Shown in pieces: positions 26,003-36,754 of a stretch of DNA of 48,895 nucleotides. Both the position numbers and the translations under genes were made by a program. Source of the stretch: Kordiimonadaceae bacterium (GTDB lineage Bacteria; Pseudomonadota; Alphaproteobacteria; Sphingomonadales; Emcibacteraceae); assembly GCA_018675425.1 (NCBI GenBank), contig JABGYD010000006.1:1-48895 (forward strand), in the 5' to 3' direction. Positions within the stretch are counted from its first letter, which is position 1; every line of letters starts with the position of its first letter. A model generated the notes under the pieces. The model had not been told where the DNA came from. It saw nothing but the letters and a program-made list of their open reading frames with translations, and searched no databases.

Positions 26003-26536
26003 ATGAATATTCTTGTTATTCCAACATCTAAAAATCCGTCACGCGGTCTATTAAAATTTGGTTCAAAAGCCTATCCATGCGCCCTCGGGAAAGAGGGAGT
26101 GACACTACAAAAAAAAGAAGGCGATTATAAAAGTCCTGCTGGAAAATTTGTTATTCGTAATATCTATTATCGTTATGATAAACTCTGTCAGCCACTTTAT
26201 AGTCAGGTGCCTCTCATGGCCATACTTAAAGAAGATGGGTGGTGTGATGATCCAGATGATAAAGCTTATAATAGGCCCGTCAATTTACCTCACCATGCCA
26301 GCGCGGAACAATTTTGGCGTGATGACGATCTTTACGATGTAATTGTGGTCCTTGGCTATAACGATACGCCAGCTGTAGCTGGTAAAGGCAGCGCAATATT
26401 TATGCATATATCGAAAAACCTTAATGATAGGAATTACCTCGGAACGGAGGGGTGCGTAGCCTTGAATAAAAGTGATTTACTTGAAATTCTTCCAATGCTT
26501 ACCAGCAACATGGCACTTGAAATTAAATTTGACTAA
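26003..26536 (+). CDS. YkuD-type L,D-transpeptidase-family protein
   Basis: A 177-residue protein almost wholly made of the YkuD-like domain (COG3786 type). The catalytic pair is His135 and Cys151, the latter in TEGCVALNKSDL, a variant of the SxGCxR motif. The opening residues include KKEGDYKSPAGKF, the usual 'REGDGxTPxG' segment of the family. No signal peptide is visible, common for this branch but odd for an enzyme expected to act on periplasmic peptidoglycan. It could instead have a different substrate. It sits between a PIG-L deacetylase and ZapE, on the same strand, with loose spacing. Confidence 0.85.
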   Translation: MNILVIPTSKNPSRGLLKFGSKAYPCALGKEGVTLQKKEGDYKSPAGKFVIRNIYYRYDKLCQPLYSQVPLMAILKEDGWCDDPDDKAYNRPVNLPHHASAEQFWRDDDLYDVIVVLGYNDTPAVAGKGSAIFMHISKNLNDRNYLGTEGCVALNKSDLLEILPMLTSNMALEIKFD

Positions 26537-26580
26537 ATTTTTGGGAACTATTTAAACTAATAAACTATATTAATTTTTTA

Positions 26581-27777
26581 ATGTATAATGATGGACTTTT
26601 TGAGCATAGTTTTATGAATAAAAAATATTCAGACCCAATAGGTCATTACCAAAAAATGATAGAGTGCGGTGAACTCAAGGAAGATGTCATGCAGGCTCAA
26701 GTTGTAGCTAAACTTCAGTTGCTTCATCAAGGCTTAGAGGATAAAAAATTACTGACCAACAAATATTTCTTGGAGAAAATATTTTCAAACTCTAAAAATA
26801 TTAAACCTTTGAAGGGGCTTTATATATACGGGGGTGTGGGTCGAGGAAAATCTATGTTAATGGATTTGTTTTTTGACCTAGCGCCAGTTAAAGATAAAAG
26901 AAGAGTGCATTTTCATGCTTTTATGCTTGAAATTCATAAGAATATACATGAATGGCGTTACATGGGCGCTAAAGCCCGTGTAGAAAAATATTTAACTGCA
27001 AATGATGATCCAATAGCAGCAATCGCAAATAAGATTTCAAAATCAATTAGGCTTCTCTGCTTTGACGAATTTCATATAACGGATGTAACAGACGCAATGA
27101 TCCTTGGTCGCTTATTCGGAGCTCTTTGGGAACGAAACGTGACTTTGGTGTTGACTTCAAACCGGAGCCCAGATGATCTTTATAAGAACGGATTAAATCG
27201 TGGTCTGTTTCTTCCTACAATTCAAATTATCAAAGAAAAGTTAGATATTGAGGCACTTAATGGTTCTACTGACTATAGACTTGAGCGAATGAAAGGTATG
27301 GAGGTCTATCATCATCCACTTGGAGACATCGCGACGAAGGCTCTTTCAAACTCATTTTGGCGCCTTACAGACCATGAGGTGGGTGATAGATCGGAAGTAG
27401 GGTCAGATAATATAGAAGTTCAAGGTCGAGTTCTGCATATACCCTTGTCTTCGCGGGGTGTTGCGGTTGTTTCGTTTAAAAAAATGTGCGCTGCCGCATT
27501 GGGTTCTGCAGATTACCTTGCTCTAGCATGGAAATATCATACATTAATTATGGTTGGTATACCAGAACTGGGGCCGGAGAATCGTAATGAAGCGAAACGT
27601 TTTGTAACGTTTATTGATGCTCTTTATGAAAATAACGTCAAGTTTCTTTGTTGTGCGGAGGTTAGTCCGGAAAAACTGTATGCAGAAGGGCATGGCCATT
27701 TTGAGTTTCAGCGAACAGTTTCAAGGTTAATGGAAATGCAATCAAAAGAATATTTAGCAAAAGGACACGCAGTCTAA
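26581..27777 (+). CDS. zapE: Cell division ATPase ZapE (AFG1 family)
   Basis: AAA-type ATPase associated with the Z-ring; mitochondrial homologue AFG1/LACE1. Walker A GGVGRGKS is at 84-91, Walker B LLCFDEFHITD near 158-168, then TLVLTSNRSPDDLY, the sensor region, and NGLNRGLFLPTI. The C-terminus carries FVTFIDALYENNVKF and CAEVSPEKLY. Its length of 398 residues fits the alphaproteobacterial form. The true start may be Met12 (26614) rather than Met1; neither has a clear ribosome binding site. ZapE often precedes mdh in alphaproteobacteria, as here. Confidence 0.93.
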   Translation: MYNDGLFEHSFMNKKYSDPIGHYQKMIECGELKEDVMQAQVVAKLQLLHQGLEDKKLLTNKYFLEKIFSNSKNIKPLKGLYIYGGVGRGKSMLMDLFFDLAPVKDKRRVHFHAFMLEIHKNIHEWRYMGAKARVEKYLTANDDPIAAIANKISKSIRLLCFDEFHITDVTDAMILGRLFGALWERNVTLVLTSNRSPDDLYKNGLNRGLFLPTIQIIKEKLDIEALNGSTDYRLERMKGMEVYHHPLGDIATKALSNSFWRLTDHEVGDRSEVGSDNIEVQGRVLHIPLSSRGVAVVSFKKMCAAALGSADYLALAWKYHTLIMVGIPELGPENRNEAKRFVTFIDALYENNVKFLCCAEVSPEKLYAEGHGHFEFQRTVSRLMEMQSKEYLAKGHAV

Positions 27778-28970
<1,193 letters not shown>

Positions 28971-29019
28971 ACTTTAAAGAAAGTATTAAAATATCTCTAA
29001 TGGGAAAAGGTAAATACCT

Positions 29020-30189
29020 ATGAATATTCATGAATATCAGGCCAAAGAACTTCTTAAGCAGTATGGGGCGCCCGTGCTGAGAGGTGGTATTGCTTATACT
29101 GCTGAAGAAGCAGAAAAAGTGGCTATTGACCTTGGTGGTCCGGTTTGGGTTGTGAAAGCGCAAATTCATGCTGGTGGTCGCGGTAAGGGCGGTGGGGTGA
29201 AGGTGGTTAAGTCAATTGAAGAAGTAAAAAAAGTTGCTTCAGAAATAATTGGAATGAACCTGATCACCCATCAAACGGGCCCAGCTGGAAAGCAAGTGAA
29301 TCAGGTCTATATAGAAGATGGCTGCGCTATAGCTAATGAGCTTTATGTAAGCTTGTTAGTGGACCGCGAAACAAGCCGTATCGCTATTATTGCTTCATCA
29401 GAAGGTGGTATGGATATCGAGGAGGTTGCGGCGTCGACCCCCGAAAAAATTATTTCTGTAAATATTGATCCAGTTTCAGGATTGTCAGGCTTCCACTGTC
29501 GTAAAATTGCTTTTGCAATAGGGCTTTCTGGCAAAGCGGCAGGAGCAGCTGCCAAAGTTATCGCGGCTTTATATAAAACATTCGTTGAAAAAGATGCCGC
29601 CATGTTAGAGATCAATCCGCTTGTGGTGACTACTAATGACGAGGTAGTGGTTCTTGATGCAAAAATGGGTTTTGATGGTAATTCCCTGTTTCGCCATAAG
29701 GATGTGATCGAACTTCGGGATCCGAGTGAAGAAGATCCAATGGAACTTGAGGCAGCTAAACACGAACTAAGTTATATTAAACTTGATGGTAGCATTGGTT
29801 GTATGGTCAACGGTGCTGGCCTGGCTATGGCAACAATGGACATTATTAAACTTAAGGGTGGTTCTCCAGCTAACTTCCTTGATGTTGGTGGTGGGGCAAC
29901 TAAAGAGAGAGTAACAGAAGCATTTAAGATTATTCTTAGTGATCCGGCTGTTAAAGGTATCCTCGTAAATATCTTCGGAGGAATTATGCGTTGCGACGTA
30001 ATAGCCGACGGAGTTGTTGCTGCCGCTAAGGAACTTTCTTTAAACGTTCCGCTAGTAGTTCGTCTTGAAGGAACAAATGTTGAAAAAGGTAAGGAAATTA
30101 TGAATAATTCTGGCCTTAATATTATCGCTGCGTCCCATCTTGGGGATGCTGCAGTTAAAATTGTAAAAGCTGTAGAGGAGGCAAACTAA
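29020..30189 (+). CDS. sucC: Succinyl-CoA synthetase, beta subunit
   Basis: ATP-grasp subunit that binds nucleotide and succinate in the interconversion of succinyl-CoA and succinate. The family opening [19 protein letters not shown], the [12 protein letters not shown] segment (about 47-58), LEINPLVV (196-203) and the C-terminal [15 protein letters not shown] are all present. The 389 residues match the family. Its TAA stop overlaps the sucD ATG by one base, so the two subunits are translationally coupled. Confidence 0.98.
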   Translation: MNIHEYQAKELLKQYGAPVLRGGIAYTAEEAEKVAIDLGGPVWVVKAQIHAGGRGKGGGVKVVKSIEEVKKVASEIIGMNLITHQTGPAGKQVNQVYIEDGCAIANELYVSLLVDRETSRIAIIASSEGGMDIEEVAASTPEKIISVNIDPVSGLSGFHCRKIAFAIGLSGKAAGAAAKVIAALYKTFVEKDAAMLEINPLVVTTNDEVVVLDAKMGFDGNSLFRHKDVIELRDPSEEDPMELEAAKHELSYIKLDGSIGCMVNGAGLAMATMDIIKLKGGSPANFLDVGGGATKERVTEAFKIILSDPAVKGILVNIFGGIMRCDVIADGVVAAAKELSLNVPLVVRLEGTNVEKGKEIMNNSGLNIIAASHLGDAAVKIVKAVEEAN

Positions 30190-31064
30190 TGTCTATATTT
30201 GTTAATGCAGAAACAAAAGTAATTTGCCAGGGATTTACTGGAGCGCAGGGTACTTTCCACTCTGAGCAAGCCCTAGCTTACGGTACAAAAATGGTTGGTG
30301 GAGTAACGCCTGGTAAAGGTGGTACAGACCATCTAGATCTACCAGTCTACAACACTGTTGAAGAAGCACTTCATAAAACTGAAGCAAACGCATCGGTTAT
30401 TTATGTACCACCACCATTTGCTGCAGATGCTATTTTAGAAGCAATAGATGCTAATGTTGACTTAATTGTTTGTATCACTGAAGGCGTTCCTGTTCTTGAT
30501 ATGGTTAAAGTAAAGCGCGCGCTTCAGGGATCAAAATCACGCCTGATTGGGCCAAATTGTCCTGGTGTTATTACGCCGGGTGAATGTAAGATTGGTATTA
30601 TGCCAGGACATATACACATGAAAGGCTCCGTCGGGTGTGTTTCCCGTTCTGGAACGCTTACTTATGAGGCAGTGCATCAAACAACAGCCGTTGGCCTTGG
30701 TCAAACGACTTGTGTTGGTATTGGCGGGGACCCAGTAAATGGGACTAATTTTATCGATGTGCTGGACGGATTTTTACATGATGATGATACTCAATCTATT
30801 ATTATGATAGGTGAAATTGGTGGTTCCGCAGAAGAAGAAGCGGCTGAATTTCTAAAATACCATAAGATAAAAAAACCTATAGTTGGCTTTATTGCTGGTC
30901 GTACAGCGCCTCCTGGTCGAACCATGGGTCATGCTGGCGCGATTGTGTCCGGTGGTAAGGGTGGAGCAGAAGACAAGATTGAGGCGATGAGAAGTGCGGG
31001 TGTTGTTATTTCTGAAAGCCCTTCAGAATTGGGAACAACACTTATGGAAGTTCTAAACTCTTAG
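30189..31064 (+). CDS. sucD: Succinyl-CoA synthetase, alpha subunit
   Basis: CoA-binding subunit carrying the phosphohistidine. The opening [22 protein letters not shown] is the CoA site; the phosphorylated residue is His248 in [12 protein letters not shown], equivalent to His246 of E. coli. It has 291 residues with no anomaly. sucA follows about 50-70 bases later, across an AT-rich gap with no clear terminator, so read-through is likely. Confidence 0.98.
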   Translation: MSIFVNAETKVICQGFTGAQGTFHSEQALAYGTKMVGGVTPGKGGTDHLDLPVYNTVEEALHKTEANASVIYVPPPFAADAILEAIDANVDLIVCITEGVPVLDMVKVKRALQGSKSRLIGPNCPGVITPGECKIGIMPGHIHMKGSVGCVSRSGTLTYEAVHQTTAVGLGQTTCVGIGGDPVNGTNFIDVLDGFLHDDDTQSIIMIGEIGGSAEEEAAEFLKYHKIKKPIVGFIAGRTAPPGRTMGHAGAIVSGGKGGAEDKIEAMRSAGVVISESPSELGTTLMEVLNS

Positions 31065-31132
31065 ACGTTTTTAATTTTTTTTAAATATAAATTGATATTA
31101 GCTTTTGAATAATGAAAACAGGCTCGAATATT

Positions 31133-34054
31133 ATGAGTATAGATAATAAAGAAAATCTTTTTAATAGCTCAAGTGGGGCATTTGTTGAGGAGCTCTTCGC
31201 AAGATATTCTCGTGATCCATCATCGGTGGATCAATCTTGGCAAACTTATTTTGAAGAACTTTCGGAAGATACAAACCTACATATGGAAGCTGGTGTTGGG
31301 GCTTCTTGGGAACGTAAAGATTGGCCCGATGATAATAGTGACGACCTTATGGGGGCGCTTAATCCAGGGTTTGAGTTTAAGTATAAAAAGGCCCTGGGGA
31401 CAGCCTCTGACGCAGATATCCGAAAAGCTACTCTCGATAGTATTCGTTGCTTAATGATGATCCGTACATATCGGGTGCGTGGCCATCTTCATGCAAACCT
31501 CGATCCGCTCCGTCTTACCAAGAAACCTTATCACTCTGAACTTGATCCTGAAACATATGGTTTTGGGGAAGGCGATCTAGACCGTGAAATTTTCTTGGAT
31601 AATGTACTCGGTCTAGAAAGTGCAACAGTTCGGGAAGTTTTAAAAATTCTTGATAGAACATATTGTTCGACTTTTGGCGTTGAGTTTATGCACATTAACA
31701 GCGCAGAAGAAAAAGGTTGGATATTAGAAAAAATCGAAGGCCGAGATAAGGAAATTCAATTTAGCATTGAAGGTAAAAAGGCGATCTTACAAAAATTAAC
31801 CGAAGCAGAGGGTTATGAAAGTTATCTAGCAAAAAAATATGTTGGTACTAAGCGGTTTGGCCTTGATGGGGCGGAAACATTAATCCCAGCTCTTGAGGCT
31901 GTAATAAAAACTGGTGGGCAAAATGGTATTAAAGAAATTGTTCTTGGAATGCCACATCGGGGACGCCTTAATGTATTGACTAATGTTATGAGAAAACCGT
32001 TTCAGGCAATCTTTCATGAATTTCATGGTGGCTCTGCCACACCTGATGAAATTGAAGGTTCGGGTGATGTGAAATATCATCTTGGTGCTTCATCGGATCG
32101 TATTTTTGATGGTAACGAAGTTCACCTATCTTTAACGGCTAACCCATCTCATTTGGAGGCTGTCAACCCCGTCGCTCTTGGTAAAACACGGGCTAAACTT
32201 GTGCAGAGAAACGATAATGCTGGTAGCAGTGTTCTAACATTACTAATGCATGGAGACGCTGCATTTTCTGGTCAGGGGATTGTTGCGGAATGTTTTGCTC
32301 TCAGTGATCTTAGTGGTTATAGGACTGGCGGAACCATTCACGTGGTGGTTAATAATCAAATTGGTTTTACTACCTCACCACACTATTCTCGATCTTCGCC
32401 CTACCCGTCTGATATGGCTAAAGCTATACAAGCCCCTGTATTTCATGTGAACGGTGATGATCCTGAGGCAGTTGTTTTTAGTATGAAGCTGGCTACGGAA
32501 TATAGACAAAAATTTAAGAAAGACGTTGTCGTAGATATGTTTTGTTACCGTCGATTTGGTCATAACGAAGGTGACGAACCATCATTTACACAACCCTTAA
32601 TGTATAAGCGTATAAAAAATCATCCGACATCAAGGACAATATACGCGGATAGACTAGTACTTGAAGGTGTTATGACAAAGAGTGATACAGATCTGATGGT
32701 TAAAGATTTTCATGACTATTTAGATTTAGAATTTGAAGCGGCAAAAAATTATAAGCCAGAGAAAGCCGACTGGTTTGCCGGTAGTTGGAGCGGTTTAGAG
32801 CGCCCTGATGATGATACCCGTCTTGGGAGCCAAACTGGTGTAAGTGTGGCTGAGCTTAAAGACCTTGGTAATCTTTTAACTTCTGTACCCGAAGGCTTTA
32901 ACATTCATAAAACTTTACAACGAACGTTAGATGCTAAAGCACGTATGTTTGAAGTAGGAAAAAACTTTGATTGGGCTACTGCAGAAGCGCTAGCTTTTGG
33001 AACGCTGATCCGTGAGGGCCACCGCGTCCGCCTATCTGGTCAAGATAGTAAACGGGGCACTTTCTCGAATCGTCATAGTGTGTTTATTGATCAAGAAACA
33101 GAAGAATCCTATGTGCCACTCGCTCACGCGGGTGATGGGCCAAATTCTCATGCTACGTTTGAAGTAATTGACAGTGCTCTTTCGGAAGAAGCGGTTCTTG
33201 GTTTCGAATATGGTTATACTATGGCGGAACCAAATGCATTGGTGACTTGGGAGGCTCAGTTTGGTGATTTCGCCAATGGGGCACAAATGATATTTGATCA
33301 ATTTATTTCAAGTGGTGAAAGTAAATGGCTTCGCTTTAGTGGTCTCGTTGTTTGTTTGCCACACGGGTATGAAGGACAGGGTCCCGAGCATTCGTCCGCC
33401 CGTTTAGAACGGTTTCTTCAACTTTGTGCAGAAAGAAATATGCAGGTAGTTAATTGTACTACGCCGGCAAACTTTTTTCATGTTCTTCGTCGGCAAATGA
33501 AACGTAAATTCCGCAAGCCGCTAATTATTATGACCCCCAAATCTTTACTAAGACATAAACTTGCAACTTCAAAAATTGAAGATATGGCCGAAGGAAGCGA
33601 ATTTCATAGACTTCTCTGGGATGATGCAGATTCTGATCCAGACAAAACAATTAAGATTAATAAACCAAGTGGTATTAAGCGTTTAATACTTTGTAGCGGA
33701 AAGGTTTATTATGAAATTATGACCGAACGTGATGCCCGTGATCAAAAAGATACATATATCATGCGTGTTGAGCAGCTCTATCCATTCCCAGCGGTGGCTT
33801 TGATAAAAGAACTTAAGCGATTTAAAAACCTTGAAACAGTGATTTGGTGTCAAGAAGAGCCGAAAAATATGGGTTCTTGGAGCTTTATAGACCCTAATAT
33901 TGAAGAGGCTCTTTCTGGGGTAAAGGGCAATGTATCACGACCTATTTACGCAGGACGCAAAGCTTCTGCTTCGCCGGCTACAGGGCTCATGGAAAGACAT
34001 AAAAAGGAACAGGCAGATCTTATTGATCGGGCTTTAACAATAGAAAAAAGATAA
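31133..34054 (+). CDS. sucA: 2-oxoglutarate dehydrogenase E1 component
   Basis: Thiamine-diphosphate-dependent decarboxylase of the 2-oxoglutarate dehydrogenase complex. The N-terminal E2-binding segment (GAFVEELFARYSRDPSSVDQSW) matches the family; the ThDP motif region GDAAFSGQGIVAE is near residue 373, and HNEGDEPSFTQP, GYEGQGPEHSSARLERFLQL and the C-terminal LYPFPA segment follow. I choose Met8 of the longest frame as the start because relatives begin just before this N-terminal motif; the upstream ATG at 31112 would add seven residues. Neither has a strong ribosome binding site. About 973 residues, intact. Confidence 0.96.
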   Translation: MSIDNKENLFNSSSGAFVEELFARYSRDPSSVDQSWQTYFEELSEDTNLHMEAGVGASWERKDWPDDNSDDLMGALNPGFEFKYKKALGTASDADIRKATLDSIRCLMMIRTYRVRGHLHANLDPLRLTKKPYHSELDPETYGFGEGDLDREIFLDNVLGLESATVREVLKILDRTYCSTFGVEFMHINSAEEKGWILEKIEGRDKEIQFSIEGKKAILQKLTEAEGYESYLAKKYVGTKRFGLDGAETLIPALEAVIKTGGQNGIKEIVLGMPHRGRLNVLTNVMRKPFQAIFHEFHGGSATPDEIEGSGDVKYHLGASSDRIFDGNEVHLSLTANPSHLEAVNPVALGKTRAKLVQRNDNAGSSVLTLLMHGDAAFSGQGIVAECFALSDLSGYRTGGTIHVVVNNQIGFTTSPHYSRSSPYPSDMAKAIQAPVFHVNGDDPEAVVFSMKLATEYRQKFKKDVVVDMFCYRRFGHNEGDEPSFTQPLMYKRIKNHPTSRTIYADRLVLEGVMTKSDTDLMVKDFHDYLDLEFEAAKNYKPEKADWFAGSWSGLERPDDDTRLGSQTGVSVAELKDLGNLLTSVPEGFNIHKTLQRTLDAKARMFEVGKNFDWATAEALAFGTLIREGHRVRLSGQDSKRGTFSNRHSVFIDQETEESYVPLAHAGDGPNSHATFEVIDSALSEEAVLGFEYGYTMAEPNALVTWEAQFGDFANGAQMIFDQFISSGESKWLRFSGLVVCLPHGYEGQGPEHSSARLERFLQLCAERNMQVVNCTTPANFFHVLRRQMKRKFRKPLIIMTPKSLLRHKLATSKIEDMAEGSEFHRLLWDDADSDPDKTIKINKPSGIKRLILCSGKVYYEIMTERDARDQKDTYIMRVEQLYPFPAVALIKELKRFKNLETVIWCQEEPKNMGSWSFIDPNIEEALSGVKGNVSRPIYAGRKASASPATGLMERHKKEQADLIDRALTIEKR

Positions 34055-34075
34055 GAAAACTAAGGAGAAGGTCAG

Positions 34076-35269
34076 ATGACCATTGAAGTCCGCGTACCGG
34101 TACTCGGTGAATCAGTAGCTGAAGCAACTGTGGGAAAATGGTATAAAGCCGTTGGTGATGCCGTAGCTATTGATGAGGTGATTTGTGAGCTTGAAACAGA
34201 TAAGGTCGCTCTTGAAGTAACTGCATCAGCTGCGGGGGCTTTAGCAGAAATTAGTGCCTCAGAAGGAGATAATGTTGAAGTGGGTGCACTACTTGGTAAA
34301 ATAGATGAAAATGCAAACGCCCCTTCTGAAACCACAACAGCAAATTCGGTCTCTGATAAACCAGAAATACCTCTAGAGGCGCCTGCAAAGGCTCAAGAAA
34401 AAGTGGTGTCAAATATCAGGCCCGCTGCCGCAAAATTAGTAAGTGAAAAAGGGATCGATCCGCTTAGCATTCAGGCTACTGGTGCCGGAGGCGTCATAAC
34501 CAAAGCTGACGTACTATCTCATTTATCTGATCCTCATACTCCGGCTGCTGTTGCCCCTTTAACAGAGGCAATGCAAGAAGAAGTAGTCCCTATGACGCGG
34601 TTGCGCCGAACTGTTGCTAAGCGTCTCAAGGAAGCGCAAAATACAGCTGCAATGCTAACTACATATAATGAGGTTGATATGACCGCAATTATGGATCTTC
34701 GCAAGAAATATCAAGACAGTTTTGAGAAAAAACATGGCTGCCGTCTTGGTTTTATGTCCTTTTTTGCTAAGAGCTGTACTGCAGCACTTAAGGAAATTCC
34801 TGAAGTAAACGCTGAAATCCGTGAGGACAGTATCGTTTATAAAAACTATTATAATATTGGTGTTGCAGCAAGCACGCCAGCTGGGCTGGTAGTTCCAGTT
34901 GTACGCAACTGTGAAAATCGTAGTTTTGCTGATATTGAAAAAGAAATAAGTCGTCTTGGAGGTCGCGCTCGTGATGGTAAGCTTAGTATGGACGAGATGA
35001 TGGGCGGAACTTTTACTATATCTAATGGCGGTGTTTTTGGCTCGCTCTTGTCATCACCAATTCTTAACGCCCCTCAATCTGGAATATTAGGGATGCATAC
35101 AATTCAAAAACGACCAGTGGTGGTGGATGATGAAATTGTTATTCGGCCAATGATGTACCTTTCATTGTCATATGACCACCGGATTGTTGACGGAAAGGGA
35201 GCGGTTACGTTCTTAGTTCGCGTCAAAGAAAATCTGGAAGATCCACAGAGGTTGGTTCTTGATCTTTAA
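34076..35269 (+). CDS. sucB: Dihydrolipoamide succinyltransferase, E2 of 2-oxoglutarate dehydrogenase
   Basis: Core of the 2-oxoglutarate dehydrogenase complex. One lipoyl domain (1-77) with the lipoylated Lys43 in [11 protein letters not shown], a proline/alanine-rich linker (to about 115), the E3/E1-binding domain ([15 protein letters not shown] ... [10 protein letters not shown], about 118-155) and the catalytic acyltransferase domain ending with the active-site SYDHRIVDG. The length of 397 residues is standard. A clear AAGGAGAAGG ribosome binding site precedes it. Between sucA and lpdA, it completes an operonic E1-E2-E3 set. Confidence 0.97.
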   Translation: MTIEVRVPVLGESVAEATVGKWYKAVGDAVAIDEVICELETDKVALEVTASAAGALAEISASEGDNVEVGALLGKIDENANAPSETTTANSVSDKPEIPLEAPAKAQEKVVSNIRPAAAKLVSEKGIDPLSIQATGAGGVITKADVLSHLSDPHTPAAVAPLTEAMQEEVVPMTRLRRTVAKRLKEAQNTAAMLTTYNEVDMTAIMDLRKKYQDSFEKKHGCRLGFMSFFAKSCTAALKEIPEVNAEIREDSIVYKNYYNIGVAASTPAGLVVPVVRNCENRSFADIEKEISRLGGRARDGKLSMDEMMGGTFTISNGGVFGSLLSSPILNAPQSGILGMHTIQKRPVVVDDEIVIRPMMYLSLSYDHRIVDGKGAVTFLVRVKENLEDPQRLVLDL

Positions 35270-35290
35270 TTTTATAGAAATTGGAAATTC

Positions 35291-36700
35291 ATGATGAGTA
35301 ATAATTATGATCTTGTCGTTATTGGCGGTGGACCGGGTGGTTACGTTGCGGCTATTAGAGCAGCTCAACTTGGGCTTAAAGTAGCTTGCGTTGAAATGCG
35401 CGGCGCACTTGGTGGAACTTGTCTTAATGTAGGCTGCATCCCATCAAAAGCTCTGTTGCATGCGTCAGAACTATATAATGAAGCAAATGGCGGCATGGAA
35501 AAATTCGGTATTTCAATGGGAAAAGTCTCTGTCGATATATCTAAATTAATGGACCATAAAGATGGAGTTGTTAACGACCTCACAAATGGTATTGCTTATT
35601 TATTTAAGAAAAATAAAGTTGATTATATTAAAGGTCGTGGCTCTGTGGCTAGTTCTGGCAGAGTTGAGGTAAAAATTAATGGTGGTGGTACGGAAACGCT
35701 AACGACTAAAAATATTGTTATTGCCACCGGATCAGATGTTACCGACCTGCCCGGCATCGAAATTGATGAAAAAATTATAGTATCTTCCACCGGTGCACTT
35801 AGTCTTTCAAAAGTCCCAAACCATTTGGTGGTAATAGGTGGAGGGGTTATAGGACTAGAACTTGGCTCTGTATGGAAACGTCTTGGTTCGGATGTAACGG
35901 TTGTTGAATTTATGGATCGTATTATACCCGAAATGGATAGTGAAATTTCAAAGACATTTGCGAGAATTTTAAAAAAACAAGGATTTAAGTTTAAGTTAAA
36001 ATCGAAAGTAACAGCTGTTAAAAGTACAAAAAATGGTGCGACTATAACTGTTGAGGCAGTGACAGGTAGTAAAAAAGAAGAGATAAAAGCTGACGTCGTA
36101 CTGGTAGCTGTTGGTCGCAAACCTTTCACGGACGGCCTTGGCTTAGTTGGGTTAGGCATTAAATTGACGGAGCGTGGCCAAGTGGACATTAATAATTATT
36201 TCGAAACTAATATCCCAGGTATTTATGCTATTGGCGACGTTGTTCGGGGGTCTATGTTAGCCCATAAAGCTGAAGACGAGGGGGTAGCCGTTGCAGAAAT
36301 TATAGCAGGGTATGCGGGCCACGTTAATTATGACGCTATTCCGGGTGTGATTTATACTATGCCTGAAGTAGCATCGGTTGGTATGACCGAGGAAGAATTA
36401 AAAAAAATCGGTGTTTCTTATGAAGTTGGGAAATTTCCATTTACCGCTAATAGTCGTGCTAAAGCTAAAGTACAAACGGATGGTTTTGTTAAAATACTCT
36501 CATCCAAGGATACAGATAAAATACTGGGTGCGCATATTATTGGCGTAGATGCAGGGAATATGATTGCTGAAATGACCTTAGCAATTGAAAAAGGTCTTAC
36601 AGCTGAAGATATCGCCTATACTAGTCATGCCCATCCCACTGAAACTGAAGCGATTAAAGAAGCAGCAATGGCGGCGGGTGGTAAGCCAATTCATATGTGA
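35291..36700 (+). CDS. lpdA: Dihydrolipoamide dehydrogenase (E3)
   Basis: Flavoprotein that reoxidises the dihydrolipoyl group of E2 with NAD+. FAD-binding GGGPGG at 12-17; the redox disulfide Cys44/Cys49 in [13 protein letters not shown]; the NAD-binding GGGVIG segment near 186; and the C-terminal catalytic His in [14 protein letters not shown]. It has 469 residues. The first two codons are both ATG; either may start. By position it serves the 2-oxoglutarate dehydrogenase complex, but it could be shared with other lipoyl complexes. Confidence 0.97.
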   Translation: MMSNNYDLVVIGGGPGGYVAAIRAAQLGLKVACVEMRGALGGTCLNVGCIPSKALLHASELYNEANGGMEKFGISMGKVSVDISKLMDHKDGVVNDLTNGIAYLFKKNKVDYIKGRGSVASSGRVEVKINGGGTETLTTKNIVIATGSDVTDLPGIEIDEKIIVSSTGALSLSKVPNHLVVIGGGVIGLELGSVWKRLGSDVTVVEFMDRIIPEMDSEISKTFARILKKQGFKFKLKSKVTAVKSTKNGATITVEAVTGSKKEEIKADVVLVAVGRKPFTDGLGLVGLGIKLTERGQVDINNYFETNIPGIYAIGDVVRGSMLAHKAEDEGVAVAEIIAGYAGHVNYDAIPGVIYTMPEVASVGMTEEELKKIGVSYEVGKFPFTANSRAKAKVQTDGFVKILSSKDTDKILGAHIIGVDAGNMIAEMTLAIEKGLTAEDIAYTSHAHPTETEAIKEAAMAAGGKPIHM

Positions 36701-36754
36701 ATATTTTTGTAAAAATTCGTTGAATAAAAGAGACTACGTAAATAAACTCATCTC

